DNA of 64,000 nt, taken from NCBI GenBank assembly GCA_024760905.1, contig CM045735.1, positions 8,304,661-8,368,660 of the forward strand. Direction: 5' to 3'. The notes beneath the pieces were generated by a model, which searched no databases, was not told the origin of the DNA, and was given only the letters and a program-made list of their open reading frames with translations. Source of the DNA: Plotosus lineatus (lineage: Eukaryota; Chordata; Actinopteri; Siluriformes; Plotosidae). A program made the translations under genes and the position numbers. Shown here piece by piece: positions 12,169-23,137 of the stretch (position 1 is its first letter; the number at the start of each line of letters is the position of its first letter).

Positions 12169-12417
12169 GTGTTGAAGTCACTGCCTCGTATCGAGGGTCG
12201 TCCAGGTGCTTCTCTGCCCCCGATGGACTTCGAGGCTTTGGAGAAGCAACTGAGTGAAGCACATGGTGATGACATCACTCCAGAGGATGTGATATCAGCA
12301 GCCATGTACCCCAAAGTGTTCCAGGAGTTCAAGGAGTTCACCACAACCTTCGGACCCGTCGACTGCCTCAACACCCGCCTCTTTCTGGATGGGCCGAAGA
12401 TTGCAGAGGAGTTTGAG
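12169..12417 (+). CDS. pc: pyruvate carboxylase, exon (third from last)
   Basis: This exon encodes 83 residues in phase 0, from [20 protein letters not shown] to GPKIAEEFE. It continues the conserved carboxylase region; [15 protein letters not shown] and [13 protein letters not shown] are strongly conserved in animal enzymes. It joins the previous exon (ending FRSK) without gap. The donor GTGCTG is a GT site but departs from GTRAGT, so splicing may be somewhat weak. Reading on past the donor gives VLFCLVF then stops, which supports splicing here. Confidence 0.96.
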
Positions 12418-12508
12418 GTGCTGTTCTGTCTTGTATTTACCATGAAATGTCACACACATCTTTCTGTACATGCTAACATTTTTGTCTCTTTTTAATTATT
12501 TCATTCAG

Positions 12509-12649
12509 GTGGAGCTAGAGAGAGGGAAGATTCTCCATATCAAAGCACTGGCACTGGGGGATCTAAATAAAGCCGGTCAGAGAGAGGTCTTCTTCGAGCT
12601 CAATGGTCAGCTGAGGTCTGTCCTGGTGAAGGACACTGTGGCCCTGAAG
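12509..12649 (+). CDS. pc: pyruvate carboxylase, exon (second from last)
   Basis: This exon encodes 47 residues in phase 0, from [20 protein letters not shown] to [12 protein letters not shown]. It completes the region linking the carboxylase domains to the biotin carrier domain ([12 protein letters not shown] is characteristic). The acceptor TCATTCAG ends at 12508 and the donor GTATAA starts at 12650. The intron before it is only 91 bp, against 4.9 kb for the following one, which received a SINE, a MITE and a LINE. Confidence 0.96.
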
Positions 12650-13006
12650 GTATAAAAAAAAAAAAAAACTGGCAACAGATTCCTAATGAGTCTCTGGTTT
12701 GTTTATGGTTCAAATCACTAATTGCGGTTCAGTTTTCCTATCGTCATGACTTAAAGCACAAACATCTTGTGCTCCGATGAATCTTATAGTGACCTGTACG
12801 AGGTTAGCACACCCATATATACCTTGTGGTGCTTGCAAGGAGTATGGAGCTCAGTATAGAATCCTGCCCTCATTCACTCAACTCTACTTACTAATTGGTT
12901 CTTCTGTGTAGATCATCATGAGAGAAACAGCAGCCTCTACTCAGAGATCCGTGATTACGTTTGAAATGTTCTCCATTACTTAGCAATGACTTGGTCTATT
13001 CGCCGT

Positions 13007-13277
13007 TTTACCTCTGAGCCTTGTGGCTCATCACAGCCGAAGTTTACCTCTTTTTCTGTAGCATAAATCAACTAGTTCAACTCCTGCTGAGTGGGATATT
13101 AGTCCATCACAGGTTACCATCCCAGTATTTTTACTGATACCTATTTATACCACTGATTGATCCGAGGCACACTTGTGGTTGAGACCTTGCAAAGGAGTAA
13201 GAGCGTGGTGGGAGTCAAATGGGGATATGACCCCATACCCTCTCAATTATGAGCCCAGCACCCCAAAAATTACACCA
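13007..13277 (-). mobile_element. SINE family 2, reversed copy
   Basis: The segment shares blocks with 37483-37776: ACTCCTGCTGAGTGGGATAT versus TCCTCCTGGATGGGACGCTAG, a CCCAGTAT...TTTTACTG block, and AGGCACACTTGTGGTTGAGACC. In the better copy the right end reads on the minus strand like a tRNA B box (GTTCAAATCCC). This copy is decayed. A tRNA-derived SINE is the likeliest reading. Confidence 0.6.
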
Positions 13278-13595
13278 CCGGCCCCACATCACACACATTT
13301 TCCAATATATTTTAATATAAACACCACTAACAAGCTCTTGTTGGGTTTTGTGGTTATATAAATTTGCATGTATATATTCCATTGGTATTTTGGTAACATA
13401 ACCAGTACATTTCAATCTGACGGATATCATTTGAGTAAGAATGCCCAATATATAAATTTGCTTTTTGAAAATACAGGGATCCCTCACTTTCCACGGTTAA
13501 AGGGGACCGAGACCCCACCCCGCGACCTCTGATTTTCCACAAAGTAGGATCCACCCCCCCTGACTGATGTACTCGTACATGTATATGTGTATATA

Positions 13596-13611
13596 ATATC
13601 AATAAATACAT
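13596..13611 (+). repeat. Target-site duplication of Rex3, left copy
   Basis: The 16-mer ATATCAATAAATACAT here is identical to 16491-16506. Together the two copies bracket the LINE insertion. Confidence 0.9.
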
Positions 13612-14187
13612 CGAACTGCGACCTAGGGTGTCCTGGTCCCAAGTGCACTTATGGACACCCTTATGTTCGAACATGGTGTTAGTGATAGACAAACTATGAC
13701 GAGCACAGAAGTCCAACAACAACACACCATTCGGATTCAGACTGGAGAGGCCGTACCTACCGATCACACCCTTCCAGGTCACACTATCGTTGCCCACATG
13801 GGCGTTGAAGTCTCCCAAGACAACGAGCAAGTCTCCCGAGGGAGCGTTCTCCAACACCCCCCCCCCCCCCCCCCAAAGACTCCAAAAAGGGTGGGTACTC
13901 TGAACTGTCATTTGGTGCATAAGCACAAATAACAGTCAGGACCCGCCCCCCCCACCCGAAGACGGAGGGAAGCTACCCTTTCGTCAACCGGGAGAACCCC
14001 AACATTTGGGCACCGAGACGGGGGCAACAAGAATACCCACACCGGCTCGCCGCCTCTCCCCATGAGCAACTCCAGAATAGAAGAAGGTCCAGCCTCTTTT
14101 GAGATGGATGGTTCCAGAGCCCAAGCTATGCGTTGAGGTGAGCCCGACTATATCTAGTCGGTATCTCTCCACCTCACGCACCAAACT
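13612..14187 (-). pseudogene. Rex3 endonuclease domain, inverted
   Basis: On the minus strand two overlapping pieces read as an apurinic-type endonuclease. The first (about 14187 down to 13985) includes LVREVERYRLDIVGLTSTHS, FFYSGVAHGERRRAGVGIL. The second (about 13926 down to 13612) includes [40 protein letters not shown] and [13 protein letters not shown] and the final DTLGR region are typical of LINE endonucleases. A frameshift or small deletion separates the pieces. The continuation expected after DTLGRSSM is found on the opposite strand at 14188, which defines the inversion point. Confidence 0.85.
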
Positions 14188-16478
14188 TTGTAGTCGTGTC
14201 ATCGGACTTGCGACCATATGTTCTGGACACTCGGGTGAAGAGAGGAGCTGAGCTGTCTACCGATCACTACCTGGTGGTGAGTTGGCTTCGGTGGTGTGGG
14301 AGGTTGCCTTCCAGACCTGGCAGGCCCAAGCGTGTAATCAGGGTCTGCTGGGAACGTTTGGCGGAGCCCCCTGTCCGAGAGGCCTTTAACTCCCACCTCC
14401 GGCAGAGCTACAACCACGGTGGGGAGGAGGCGGGGGACATGGAATCCGAATGGGCCATGTTTCGTGCCTCCATTGCTGAGGTGGCAGCCCATAGCTGTGG
14501 CCGTAAGGTCGTCGGTGCTTGTCGTGGCGGTAATCCCCGAACCCGGTGGTGGACACCTGTGGTGAAGGGGGCCGTCCAGCTGAAGAAGGAGGCCTATCGG
14601 GTTTTATTAGCCTGTGGGACTCCTGAGGCAGCAAACGCGTACCGGCAGGCCAAACGTGCTGCAGCCGAGGCTGTCGCAGATGCAAAATCTCGGGCGTGGG
14701 AGGAGTTCGGTGAGGGCCTGGAGAGTGATTATCGGTTGGCCTCAAAAAGGTTCTGGGCCACCATCCGACGCCTCAGGAGGGGGAAGCAGTTCTTCACAAA
14801 CACTGTTTACGGTGGAGGTGGGGAGCTGCTTACCTTGACTGGGGATGTTGTTGAGAGGTGGAGGGAATACTTTGAGGACCTTCTCAATCCCACCAACACG
14901 CCCTCCATGGAAGAGGAAGACCCTGGGGGTTCGGGTGAGGGTCCGCCCATCACTGGAGTGGAGGTCACTGAGGTTGTCAAAAAGCTCCTCGGTGGTCGAG
15001 CTCCGGGGTTGGACGAGATCCGCCCGGAATATCTCAGGGCTCTGGATGTTGTAGGACTGTCTTGGTTGACACGTCTCTGCAACATCGCGTGGTCATCGGG
15101 GGCTGTACCTCTGGATTGGCAAACTGGGGTGGTGGTCCCAATTTTTAAGAAGGGGGACTGGAGGGTGTGTTCCAATTATCGGGAATTACACTCCTCAGCC
15201 TACCTGGGAAAGTCTATGCAGGGGTACTAGAGAGGAGGATCCGACCGATAGTTGAACCTCGGATTCAGGAGGAACAATGTGGTTTTCGCCCTGGCCGCAG
15301 CACTCTTGACCAACTCTATACGCTCCACAGGATTCTGGAGGGGCATGGGAGTTTGCCCAATCTGTGCACATGTGCTTTGTGGATTTGGAGAAGGCTTTCG
15401 ACCGTGTCCCTCGAAAGATCTTGTGGGGCGTGCTCGAGAATACGGCGTTCCGGATCCCTTGCTACGAGCTATTCGGTCGCTGTATCACCGCCGCCAGAGT
15501 TTGGTCCGTATTGGTAACAGCAGGTCGGATTCGTTTCCAGTGGGAGTTGGAGTCCGCCAAGGCTGTCCTTTGTCACCGATTCTGTTCATAATTTTTATGG
15601 ACAGAATTTCTAGGCGCAGTCGAGGCGATGAGGGGTTCTGGTTTGGTGGCCATCGGATATCGTCTCTGCTTTTTGGGGATGATGTTGTCCTTTTGGCTTC
15701 ATCAAGTCGGGCCCTCCAGCTCTCATTGGAGCGATTCGCAGCTGAGTGCGAAGCAGCCGGGATGAAGATCAGTACCTCCAAGTCCGAGGCCATGGTTCTC
15801 AGTCGGACAATTGTGGAATGCACCCTCCGGGTCGGGAATGAGGTCCTGCCCCAAGTGGAGGAGTTCAAGTATCTTGGGGTCTTGTTTACGAGTGAGGGAA
15901 GGATGGAGCGAGAGATCGACAGACGGATCGCTGCAGCCTCTGCTGTTAAGCGGTGCCTGTACCGGTCCGTTGTGGTGAAAAATGAGCTGAGCCGCAAGGC
16001 GAAGCTCTCAATTTACCAGTCGATCTACGTTCCAACCCTCACCTATGGTCACGAGCTTTGGGTAATGACCGAAAGAACAAGATCACGGACACAAGCGGCT
16101 GAAATGAGCTTTCTTCGCCGGGTGGCGGGGTTCTCCCTTAGAGATAGGGTGAGAAGCTCCGCCATCCGGGGAGAGCTCGGAGTAGATCCGCTGCTCCTCC
16201 GCATTGAGAGGGGCCAGTTGAGGTGGCTCGGGCATCTGGTTAGAATGCCCCCCGGATGCCTCCCTGGTGTGTTGTTTCGGGCATGTCCAACCGGGAAGAG
16301 ACCCCGGGGTCGACCTAGAACACGCTGGAGGGACTATGTCTTCTCGGCTTCTCTGGGACCGCCTCGGTGTCCCTCCGGGAGAGTTGGAGGAAGTGGCTCG
16401 GGAGAGGGATGTCTGGACCTCTTTGCTAAGGTTGCTGCCCCCGCGACCCGACCCTGGACTAAGCGGAAGAAGATGATG
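14188..16478 (+). pseudogene. Rex3 reverse transcriptase region, frameshifted
   Basis: Frame 1 (to 15230) reads SSDLRPYVLDTRVKRGAEL onward through ELLTLTGDVVERWREYFEDL, then GRAPGLDEIRPEYL and VVVPIFKKGDWRVCSNYRE. The frame then shifts near 15185 (GKVYAGVLERRI, EEQCGFRPGRSTLDQLYTL), again near 15350 (MCFVDLEKAFDRVPRK), and once more to the long frame ending near 16478. The RT catalytic motif reads LLFGDDVVLLAS, where A is usual before DD. The C-terminal part includes KSEAMVLSRT, LTYGHELWVM and GKRPRGRPRTRWRDYV. The product cannot be made as one protein. Confidence 0.88.
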
Positions 16479-16490
16479 ATGATGATGATG

Positions 16491-16506
16491 ATATCAATAA
16501 ATACAT
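16491..16506 (+). repeat. Target-site duplication of Rex3, right copy
   Basis: The sequence is identical to 13596-13611 (16 of 16 bases) and follows the (ATG)n tail directly. Confidence 0.9.
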
Positions 16507-16797
16507 ATTCAACGCTATAAATGCGTATAACATTTAAACATTCAAAAATAATGCATAAGATGGAAATAAAATATAAATACACACACATACAGACACGCAC
16601 GCACACGGATGCGCACCTCACATAAAAACCCAAGTCGTTTTGTTGGGGGGGGGGTTTGGGTTGTTTTTTGTTTGTTTGGGGTTTATTTTGCATAATTGTC
16701 CTAGCTTTCATTTAAAATTTTTTCCCATATTTCCTTATTTTATTTTTCGAAACTGAAACACGAAGTCGCGAGAAATCACTGTACCATGCACGGGCAG

Positions 16798-17003
16798 AGT
16801 TGGCCTTGTGATACGGTGCTGGATTACTGAGGTCAAGGTCGGGGATTCAAACCCCACTGTCATTGGGTATCAGTGGTTCTCTTCCACCCTCCACAGTGCA
16901 GCTAACTGGGTTATTGAAGGCCAGCCATGTCTCTTACTGTCTGTGATGAGATGCATGTTAAAGAACCATTGCTGACGTACATCAACAGTAGGCTGCATAG
17001 CGT
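16798..17003 (+). mobile_element. tRNA-derived SINE, family 1, truncated copy
   Basis: This copy shares GGTGCTGGATTACTGA, the B-box region GGGGATTCAAACCCC, AACTGGGTTATTGAAGGCC and AGAACCATTGCTGACG with the copy at 6744. The L2-like tail is missing. Confidence 0.8.
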
Positions 17004-17567
17004 AACTATGAAGTCGTACGTCACGGGTCACAAAAATTCAAATTTTTTGAGCAATCAAAGAAAAGAAAAGGCGAAAGAATAGTGATGTTCAGGGGTTGTT
17101 TCTTCAGAACAACTCGTCTGCTCACACAGCACAGGTGGCACGGGTGGAAGCAGCCACAAGAGGCTTTGAACCGGTTCCCAGTGAATCTCACTGACCCGAA
17201 ATGCTCTCTCTGACTTCTACTTGTTCACCAAACTGAGATTCTATTTGCATGGTCCCCCTTTTCAGAATAATAGTCATCTGTGCTGCTCACTAATATCTGA
17301 GACTTAAGATATGACCTTCCATGAAGGGATCGCAAAGTTTGAATATTGTTCGACCAAGTGCTTTGAAATTAAGGAAGAATTTGTGGAAAAGTAACACAAG
17401 AACAATGTGATGCTAACAGCTTCTCAAAGTACCCACGTATGTTGCACATCCACATGACAGCCTGCTTTGTGATCACCCCTGCCTCCTCTGTTATTGGTTT
17501 ATATCTTTTTTTTTTTTAAGACCTTTTCCTGTTTTGTACATCCAACATCCTGTCTATGTTCCTGCAG
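17004..17567. other. pc last intron, 3' part
   Basis: No element or exon was recognised. It ends with a T-rich tract (17507-17518) and the acceptor CCTGCAG at 17561-17567. Confidence 0.6.
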
Positions 17568-17819
17568 GAGATGCACTTCCATCCAAAGGCTCTGAAGGAT
17601 GTGCGGGGCCAAGTGGGAGCACCCATGCCTGGAAAAGTGGTAGAAATTAAGGTCAAGGAGGGCCAGAAGGTGGAGAAAGGCCAGCCTCTGTGTGTCCTCA
17701 GTGCCATGAAGATGGAGACGGTGGTGAACTCGCCACTTTCTGGCACTGTGGCTAAAGTTTACGTTAAAATCGACAGCAACCTGGAAGGCGATGACCTCAT
17801 TCTGGAGATCACAGAGTAA
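17568..17819 (+). CDS. pc: pyruvate carboxylase, last exon: biotin carrier domain
   Basis: This exon encodes 83 residues and the stop TAA (17817-17819). It starts [20 protein letters not shown] and holds the biotinyl/lipoyl carrier fold. The motif AMKM is at 17703-17714, and its lysine (AAG at 17709-17711) is the biotin attachment site in this family. The C-terminus reads [13 protein letters not shown]. The carrier swings biotin between the biotin carboxylase and carboxyltransferase sites, and all features needed for biotinylation (AMKM, flanking GAPMPGKV) are present. It joins the previous exon (ending DTVALK) in phase 0. The reading frame is intact, so the gene looks functional here. Confidence 0.97.
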   Translation, partial: EMHFHPKALKDVRGQVGAPMPGKVVEIKVKEGQKVEKGQPLCVLSAMKMETVVNSPLSGTVAKVYVKIDSNLEGDDLILEITE

Positions 17820-18300
17820 AACCGAGCAATTGTCAAAAAGCACCCAGGACCCTGTCTGGAAATTTAATATCAGCTCCTGTATGGGACTTTCCCTCAAACT
17901 GAACCGCGCACATGTTTTTGAAACAGATATATGCACAAATTTGGGAGTTCAATATTTAGTCTTAAATGATCTACACACAGTTATTACCTAATGTCTCTGG
18001 AAATTAGTGTTTGTGCACGAAGTGCAGAGAAGCTCTTGTTTTGGTGTCATCTGAATCTATTTTACATAATCACCTGTCATGTGTAATCACCGGAGCTAAT
18101 GATCCATGAGCTAGAAACTAGTGTTACATTAACATTGAGAGTCTCCGTTAATGTTGATGTCATAATGTCTTAGAAATATGTAGAAACAGGACTGCGGCGG
18201 TAAAAAGATGTTTAATTTAAAAAAAAAAAACAATAGGGTGTCTGTAGGAGTCGGTTTAAATTTGCACCATAATAAATAAAGTAGTCTAAATAGAATATAA
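17820..18300 (+). other. pc: pc 3' untranslated region (predicted)
   Basis: Sequence downstream of the stop codon has no repeats until an A-run at 18220. The first canonical poly(A) signals are overlapping AATAAA motifs at 18271-18276 and 18275-18280. The exact cleavage site is unknown. Confidence 0.55.
18271..18280 (+). terminator. pc: Poly(A) signal candidate of pc
   Basis: AATAAATAAA gives two overlapping canonical hexamers about 450 bp after the stop codon, a normal distance for a vertebrate 3' UTR. Confidence 0.55.
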
Positions 18301-19603
18301 TAACTCGTACCGTAACCTTTTTAGGTGTCGTCTTTTAATTATGAATAAACCAAAAGAGAAATTAAAGCGCCAACGTAACTCGTAACTTTCCCTTTTGCCT
18401 TTTTCTGTTTGTTTGAGATCAATTTCGACTTTTTTTATTGATTAATTCCAATAATTGGGTAAAATATTGTGTATGTGATACTATGCTGAATATGATGTGT
18501 TGCCTTATTTGAACTGAGAGCTCTGCTAAGGTTTACCCAGAATGCATTAGTCAGTTGAGTTAGCCAGCAAACCATTGATGCATTCTACAATTATCGCGAA
18601 GTATTTATTGACGCTAAGATGAGATCCCATGAATCCAGAGCTCATGCAGAGTTGGCTGGAACGTTGTTCCTTAATGCTGCACACAAGTTATTGGTCCAGT
18701 TTGAACCCGAACTGTGAATATTTTGGCAGTCCAGTTACATTCCTCCTGTAGCATGAGCAGTCAAGTCGTGTTCTCTTAGCGTTCTTTCCTTTTTTTTTCT
18801 CTCACTACCACACTGCCACCGGAGCTTTCACATTCGAAGTGATATCTTTTGTCACTGGGAATCAGATATGTGGTTCTCAAGAGCCGTCCGTTGAGAGCCC
18901 TTGACACGGTGCGCTCGAAAAGGAGCGAATTGATAATCCCTTAGGCGACACCTGCAGTGCCTGAGCTTCGGCTGTGGAGTATTGTTAAACTGGGGACTAA
19001 TATTTGCTCACCCGTTAATATTAACGTCTCAACACAGTCGAACAGGTCTGGTAGAACCACGTTAACTATTCATTTTGGTATAAAGACCCCCACGGAGAAC
19101 TTTCCAGCTCTATATCTCTATCTAAACTGAAACATCTTCATCCTGTTGTACACTAATGGAAAACTGGAGTGGCTGCTTCAGAAATGTTTCACTTGATGTC
19201 CCTCCCTGGTCTATATGGTGCAAGATCAGTTCTTCCAGGAAAGAAACTTCAAAATGTCTCCCAGAGCTGAGGAATCGACACTGAACTGTAGTCTCAGGAC
19301 AGTTATTCAGTTCTGTCAAACAATTTTCAAAAGTTCAAGCAGTAATGAGACATGAGGGTCTTACCGAAGCTGTTCATATGCCAGTGTGTGGACGTCTTTC
19401 AAACACTCGGGCAATACAATAGGAAGCCGTTCTGTTTACTTTCCTCAAGACTTGTTATCCATGAGCAATCTGGTGGAAACTAATGACTTACTGTCGCTGC
19501 CCCACCAGATTTCCCAGCATACAGATATTAAGGCAGTAAAACCCGAGTCTACTTGCTTTATTTTATCGCTTTGGAAAGCTGCTATTTTGTCAGAATTTGG
19601 GGA
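18301..19603. other. Intergenic, no clear element
   Basis: I saw no coding exon, RNA gene or bounded repeat between the pc 3' end and the MITE at 19604. Confidence 0.45.
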
Positions 19604-20026
19604 GACGGGGATCTCTCACTTCCTGCGGTTAATGGGGACCGAGATCCCCCTACCCTGCAACCACTGAATTCCGCGAAGTAGGATCGAAACCCCCCCGACT
19701 GATGTATATCAATAAATACATATTCAACGCTATAAATGCTTATAATAACAATTAAACATTCAAAAATAATGTAGACGCAAACAAAATATAAATACACACG
19801 CATATAGATGCGCACCTCACATAAAAATATAAGTAGGTTTATTGGGGGTGGGGGTTGGGTTGTTTTTGTTTGTTTGGGTATTTTTTTTTTTTTTTTTTGC
19901 ATAATTGGCCTTGTGGCATTTTCCTTAACTTTTTTCCTTATTTTTTTATTTTTTGATGAATATTTTTAAATAACTCGATGCACTGAAGCTGCAGAAACTG
20001 GAGCATGAAGTAGCAAGGGATCACTG
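19604..20026 (+). mobile_element. GGGATCCCTCAC-ended MITE, copy 4
   Basis: The layout matches copy 1: GGGATCTCTCACTTCC at the left, ATCAATAAATACATATTCAACG inside, and AGCAAGGGATCACTG at the right, where it runs into a TG/TA microsatellite. The left end is mutated and the TA flank unclear. Confidence 0.75.
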
Positions 20027-20100
20027 TGTGTGTGTATATATATATATATGTATGTATGTATGTATGTATATATATATATATATATATAATATAATTTTTT
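20027..20100. repeat. (TG)n/(TA)n/(TATG)n microsatellite
   Basis: The compound simple repeat TGTGTGTG(TA)n(TATG)n(TA)n is followed by a T-run and abuts the right end of MITE copy 4. Confidence 0.9.
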
Positions 20101-21580
20101 TTTTTTTTGGTGGCAACATGTTGGCACAGTATTGCAGCCAGATTCTCATTTCCAAAGTCACCAGTTCAGTTCACACTTCTGTTTACTGGATACTAAATGA
20201 AGATATAGTTCTCCTTTTGTTCACAAAGGTTTCCTCTGGGTTTACTGGTTTCCTCCAACCTGCCCCAAATCCTTCAATCAGGTGACTTGTCCTTGGGTTG
20301 TAATTTGCTTTGTGATGGGTCGGCTTCTTATTTAAGAAACATGTTTTCCCACCTCACTCCAGATTTCCCACGATCGAGTCTGAATTCATCAGGACCCTGA
20401 CAGGATAAAGCGCTCACTAAAGATGACTGACATTTCCACCCTGAAAAAGGCATGCACCACCAATCAACTCGGTTTGAATGATCCTGAATGGCATTATGTG
20501 TCTTTTAAAGCATTTCTTTACCCCAGACTCGTAGTAGGTATATTAAACATGGAAAAACAGTGAAATGTGAAGGATAGGGGGTCCTCCAGACCAAAGTTGG
20601 AAACCTCTGCATTAACTCCATAGCAGCCACCCTCCGATTTTAGGAGTCTGTTTGTGGACCCTGTTTTCTCAGCACGGAGAAACGTTACGGAATTTTTATT
20701 TTGGTTGTTTTTAGGTTTTACAATCACATACTCGAATGCTTTTCTGCTAGTCACGGTTGGAAAATATACTTTTTAAATGGGTTTGAAATATCAGGTCCAC
20801 CCTGTCAGTTTCAATCTGGACTGTTCTCCTTCTGACCTGTTTATTTTGAATGTTGGCCGATTGAATAATTGCGTGAATGAAAGTCCAGCTCGGGTCTGTT
20901 TTTGTAAGTTGAGACTTGAGAGGATATTTCTTGTAATGGCTGCATCATACCTTTAGTACCGCAATAAAAAAACACTAAAACTGTTTGGTAGTCATATTGA
21001 CACGGCCACTGCATTATAGATCTTTCTGATATGAAGAAAAGCTTCTAAATGTTGTCTTTCACAAAATCTTCACAACTCTGGGCTCCACAAGGACATGAGT
21101 CAGTTTATAAAATTCGCTCCTCATTGTGGCTTTGAACTGATGCTTTTTTTTCCCTTTATAGGTTTAATGCTGCCACAAGTAATACGACGTTTTACTGAAT
21201 GTGATTCACTTGACTAAGCAACTGCTGTTTACTTTCTGGTTGATGAGGGTTTTAGAACTGGAACAAACATGTTTCTGAATTTCTGTGCTTGTTTAACACT
21301 GGAATTTGTGAAACTGAATTATAGATATTGTGGGAGTTAATCATCGGATTCATGCAGGAGAGAAGTGAAACTAGTCTTACAGGCATATCTGGAATGTTTG
21401 ATTTAGTTTATCTCGCTGTGCGTTTATATTCCTTCTATATGTGATATTAATTTGTAAAAGTTTATGCAAATACTAATACATCGTAATCTTTTGCTCTATT
21501 GTGAAGATAAAACTGATATAAAATAAAAAGGATAACAGTGTGTCTTCCTCTTATCTGGAATTCAAGTCTGAGAGGAGGTG
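20101..21580. other. Intergenic, no clear element
   Basis: Ordinary AT-rich sequence; no feature could be supported. Confidence 0.45.
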
Positions 21581-21624
21581 TGTATGTGTGAATATATGTA
21601 CGTGTATGTATGTGTGTGTGTGTG

Positions 21625-21684
<60 letters not shown>

Positions 21685-21718
21685 GTGTGTGTGTGTGTGT
21701 ATATGTGTTTGTATGTGT

Positions 21719-21757
<39 letters not shown>

Positions 21758-21782
21758 TATACACACACATATGTATGTGTGT
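21581..21782. repeat. Compound TG/TA microsatellite
   Basis: TG-rich blocks flank two long TA runs (about 21629-21682 and 21720-21752). A 5'-truncated RTE-like LINE begins directly at its right edge. Confidence 0.92.
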
Positions 21783-22997
21783 GTTATGGGAAAGAATAGT
21801 GGAAGCTAGACTAAGGCAGAGGTCAGCATTTGTGAACAACAGTTTGGTTTCATGCCAAGAAAGAGCACCACAGATGCAGTGTTTGCTTTGAGGATGTTAA
21901 TAGAGAAGTACAGAGAAGGTCAGAGGGAACTGCACTGTGCGTTTGTGGATCTGGAAAAAGCATATGACGGGGTGCCAAGAGAAGAACTGTGGTATTGCAT
22001 GAGGAAGTCTGGAGTGGCAGAGAAGTATGTTAGAGTGGTGCAGGACATGTATGAGAGATGTAAGACAGCGGTGAGGTGTGCTGTCGGTGTGACCGACGAA
22101 TTCAAGGTGGAGGTGGGACTGCATCAAGGGTCAGCTCTGAGCCCCTTCTTGTTTGCTATGGTGATGGCCAGGCTGACAGACGAGGTGAGACAAGAATCTC
22201 CATGGACTATGATGATTGCAGATGACATTGTGGTCTGTAGTGAGAGCAGAGAACAAGTGCAGGAAAATCTAGAGAGGTGGAGGTATGCCCTGGAAAGGAG
22301 AGAAATGAAGGTTAGCCTCAGTAAATCAGAATACATGTGTGTGAATGAGAAGGACCCAGGAGGAACGGTGAGGTTACAGGGAGCAGAGATAAGGAAGGTG
22401 GAGGATTTTTAGTACTTAGGCTCAACAATCCAGAGCAATGGAGAGTGTGGAAAAGAGGTGAAGAAGCGTGTGCAGGCAGGCTGGAATGGTTGGAGAAAAG
22501 TGTCCGGTGTGATGTGCGATAGGAGAGTGTCAGCAAGAATGAAGGGAAAAGTGTACAAGACGATGTTGAGGCCAGCGATGTTGTATGGATTAGAAACAGT
22601 GGTACTGAGGAAAAGGCAGGAGGCAGAGCTGGAGGTAGCGGAGATGAAAATGTTGAGGTTCTCTCTGGAAGTCACAAGGATGGATAGGATCAGGAATGAG
22701 CGCATCAGAGGGACAGCACATGTAAGACGTTTTGGAGACAGTCAGAGAGGCTAGATTGAGATGGTTTGGACATGTACAGAGGAGGGATAGTGAGTATATT
22801 GGCAGTAGGATGCTGAGGTTGGAACTACCAGGCAGAAGGCCTCGAGGAAGACCAAAGAAGAGATTTATGGATGTGGTGAAGGAAGACATGAAGGTCGTTG
22901 GAGTCAGAAAAGAAGATGCAGAGGACAGAGTGAGATGGAGGCGGATGATTTGCTGTGGCGACTCCTAAAGGGAGCAGCCGAAAGGAAAAGAAGATAT
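21783..22997 (+). mobile_element. RTE-like LINE, copy A, 5'-truncated
   Basis: The copy encodes the reverse transcriptase core ([13 protein letters not shown] region, CAFVDLEKAYDGVPREELWY, LHQGSALSPFLFAMVMARL) and the C-terminal region ending RPRGRPKKRFMDVVKEDMK. The catalytic motif reads IADDIVVC, where FADD is usual. A stop near 22412 and a frameshift near 22740 break it. It ends GCCGAAAGGAAAAGAAG and runs into a TA repeat. Its 3' end faces that of copy B. Confidence 0.85.
21852..22412 (+). pseudogene. RTE-like reverse transcriptase fragment
   Basis: A 186-codon open stretch covers RT palm motifs: VDLEKAYDGVP, VGLHQGSALSP, ADDIVVCSESREQVQENLER and KVSLSKSEYMCV. It lacks the endonuclease and fingers, and ends at an in-frame stop (EDF*) where the relative at 23847-24208 continues. 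It is a retrotransposon relic with no sign of being a host gene. Confidence 0.85.
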
Positions 22998-23065
22998 ATA
23001 TGTGTGTATATATATATATATATATGGAGTTTCAATTGAAAGTCTTTGTCCTGTCCTTTTATTTT

Positions 23066-23126
<61 letters not shown>

Positions 23127-23137
23127 TATATATATAC
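22998..23137. repeat. TA microsatellite between two LINE 3' ends
   Basis: A TG/TA tract (22998-23024), a short unique piece and a long TA tract (about 23070-23136) separate copies A and B. Confidence 0.9.

Larger units (their letters stand above)
13612..16490 (+). mobile_element. Rex3 (RTE-clade) LINE with inverted 5' end
   Basis: The element is about 2.9 kb. The 3' part (from about 14188) is on the plus strand and encodes linker, reverse transcriptase and C-terminal regions. It ends GCGGAAGAAG(ATG)n, the GATG-type tail I associate with Rex3. The 5' part (13612 to about 14187) encodes the endonuclease domain on the minus strand. The sites TGGCAAACTGGGGTGGTGGT (15117) and CTGTCCTTTGTCACCG (15565) resemble primer sites I recall being used for Rex3 in fish surveys. 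Frameshifts near 15185 and 15350 and a C18 run near 13857 show it is inactive. Confidence 0.88.
13474..16781 (+). mobile_element. GGGATCCCTCAC-ended MITE, copy 3, split by Rex3
   Basis: The left part is 13474-13611 and the right part 16507-16781. Together they rebuild a roughly 413-bp element flanked by TA (13472-13473 and 16782-16783), close to copy 1 in length. The gap is filled exactly by the Rex3 LINE plus one copy of its target duplication, so the LINE inserted after the MITE. Confidence 0.85.
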
